Assembly (NCBI GenBank): GCA_031289065.1
Contig: JAITQI010000101.1
Span: 1-27,407 of the forward strand
From: Oscillospiraceae bacterium
GTDB taxonomy: Bacteria; Bacillota; Clostridia; Oscillospirales; UBA929
Direction: 5' to 3'
DNA: 27,407 bases
Under the pieces are notes generated by a model. It did no database searches. It was not told the origin of the DNA and saw nothing but the letters and a program-made list of their open reading frames with translations. A program made the translations under genes and the position numbers. Position 1 is the stretch's first letter, and each line of letters starts with the position of its first letter. Shown one piece after another: positions 27,338 through 27,407 of the stretch.

Positions 27338-27358
27338 ACAGAAGACAGAGGACAGAAA
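27338..27358. repeat. ACAGAGG-type 7-bp tandem repeat (three units)
   Basis: Units ACAGAAG, ACAGAGG, ACAGAAA, matching 17361-17381 at most positions. It lies between the CBS gene promoter region and the hairpin at 27361. Confidence 0.8.
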
Positions 27359-27360
27359 CG

Positions 27361-27395
27361 AAGGAGAGAAACGGGGGGGCCCCGTTTCTCTCCTT
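27361..27395 (-). terminator. Hairpin terminator of a gene to the right of the window
   Basis: A 16-bp stem, AAGGAGAGAAACGGGG (27361-27376) with CCCCGTTTCTCTCCTT (27380-27395), loop GGG. The minus side continues CGTTTCTGTCC, so it probably ends a minus-strand gene lying beyond 27407; the plus side lacks a U-tract. Confidence 0.6.
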
Positions 27396-27407
27396 GAACG
27401 GCGTAGC

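Overview
The window looks like a chromosomal segment from a GC-rich, spore-forming member of the Clostridia (Oscillospiraceae-like at a guess). Support for this: a complete SpoIID with its zinc motif, a second SpoIID-like protein carrying peptidoglycan-binding repeats, a WalRK-type two-component system, an S-layer-homology protein, strong Shine-Dalgarno sequences of the GGGGGAGG type, and frequent TTG/GTG starts. No rRNA, tRNA, CRISPR array, transposase or integrase was recognised.

Layout. 1-3561: a minus-strand operon in which an ADP-ribose pyrophosphatase-type Nudix hydrolase is followed by WalR, WalK and the start of a membrane-anchored YycH-like protein that runs off the left edge. 3562-4233: a gene-free, structure-rich stretch ending in a plus-strand terminator with no gene in front of it. 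4234-6270: an unknown membrane-anchored protein and an aspartate carbamoyltransferase carrying a PyrI-type zinc ribbon at its C-terminus. 6497-9665: GAPDH and a chemoreceptor, each closed by a strong terminator. 9679-12257: citrate synthase and SpoIID, divergently transcribed. 12279-15024: a cluster of small regulators (two paralogous XRE proteins, a SLOG/YpsA-like protein, a three-gene operon of zinc-ribbon, coiled-coil and sigma-region-4-like proteins, and a third XRE protein). 15117-21224: an S-layer-homology surface protein and a MacA/MacB-type export operon. 21477-23513: a SpoIID-like/PG-binding protein. 23619-25865: ksgA-prs operon. 25959-27269: a CBS-domain protein followed by a TepA/ClpP-like protein.

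The most interesting material is regulatory. In the 12.3-15.0 kb cluster both divergent promoter pairs have dyad operators seated exactly inside sigma-A spacers. The clearest is at 14506-14594: three copies of ACACGTWTYGTGT, two of which fill the 17-bp spacers of opposing promoters. This resembles a phage immunity switch, but its target is a three-gene operon encoding a sigma-region-4-like protein.

A second theme is dispersed non-coding repeats. Three sequence families (ATTGTCA, GAAAAAT and ACAGAGG types) all have a 7-bp period. They lie between genes, several provide or touch stop codons, and all three families occur together in the gap at 17361-17551. They are probably a genome-wide feature of this lineage.

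Starts were chosen by Shine-Dalgarno position and, for the MacA-like gene, by a promoter that overlaps the upstream ATG. All functional names come from reading motifs by eye; no database search was run.
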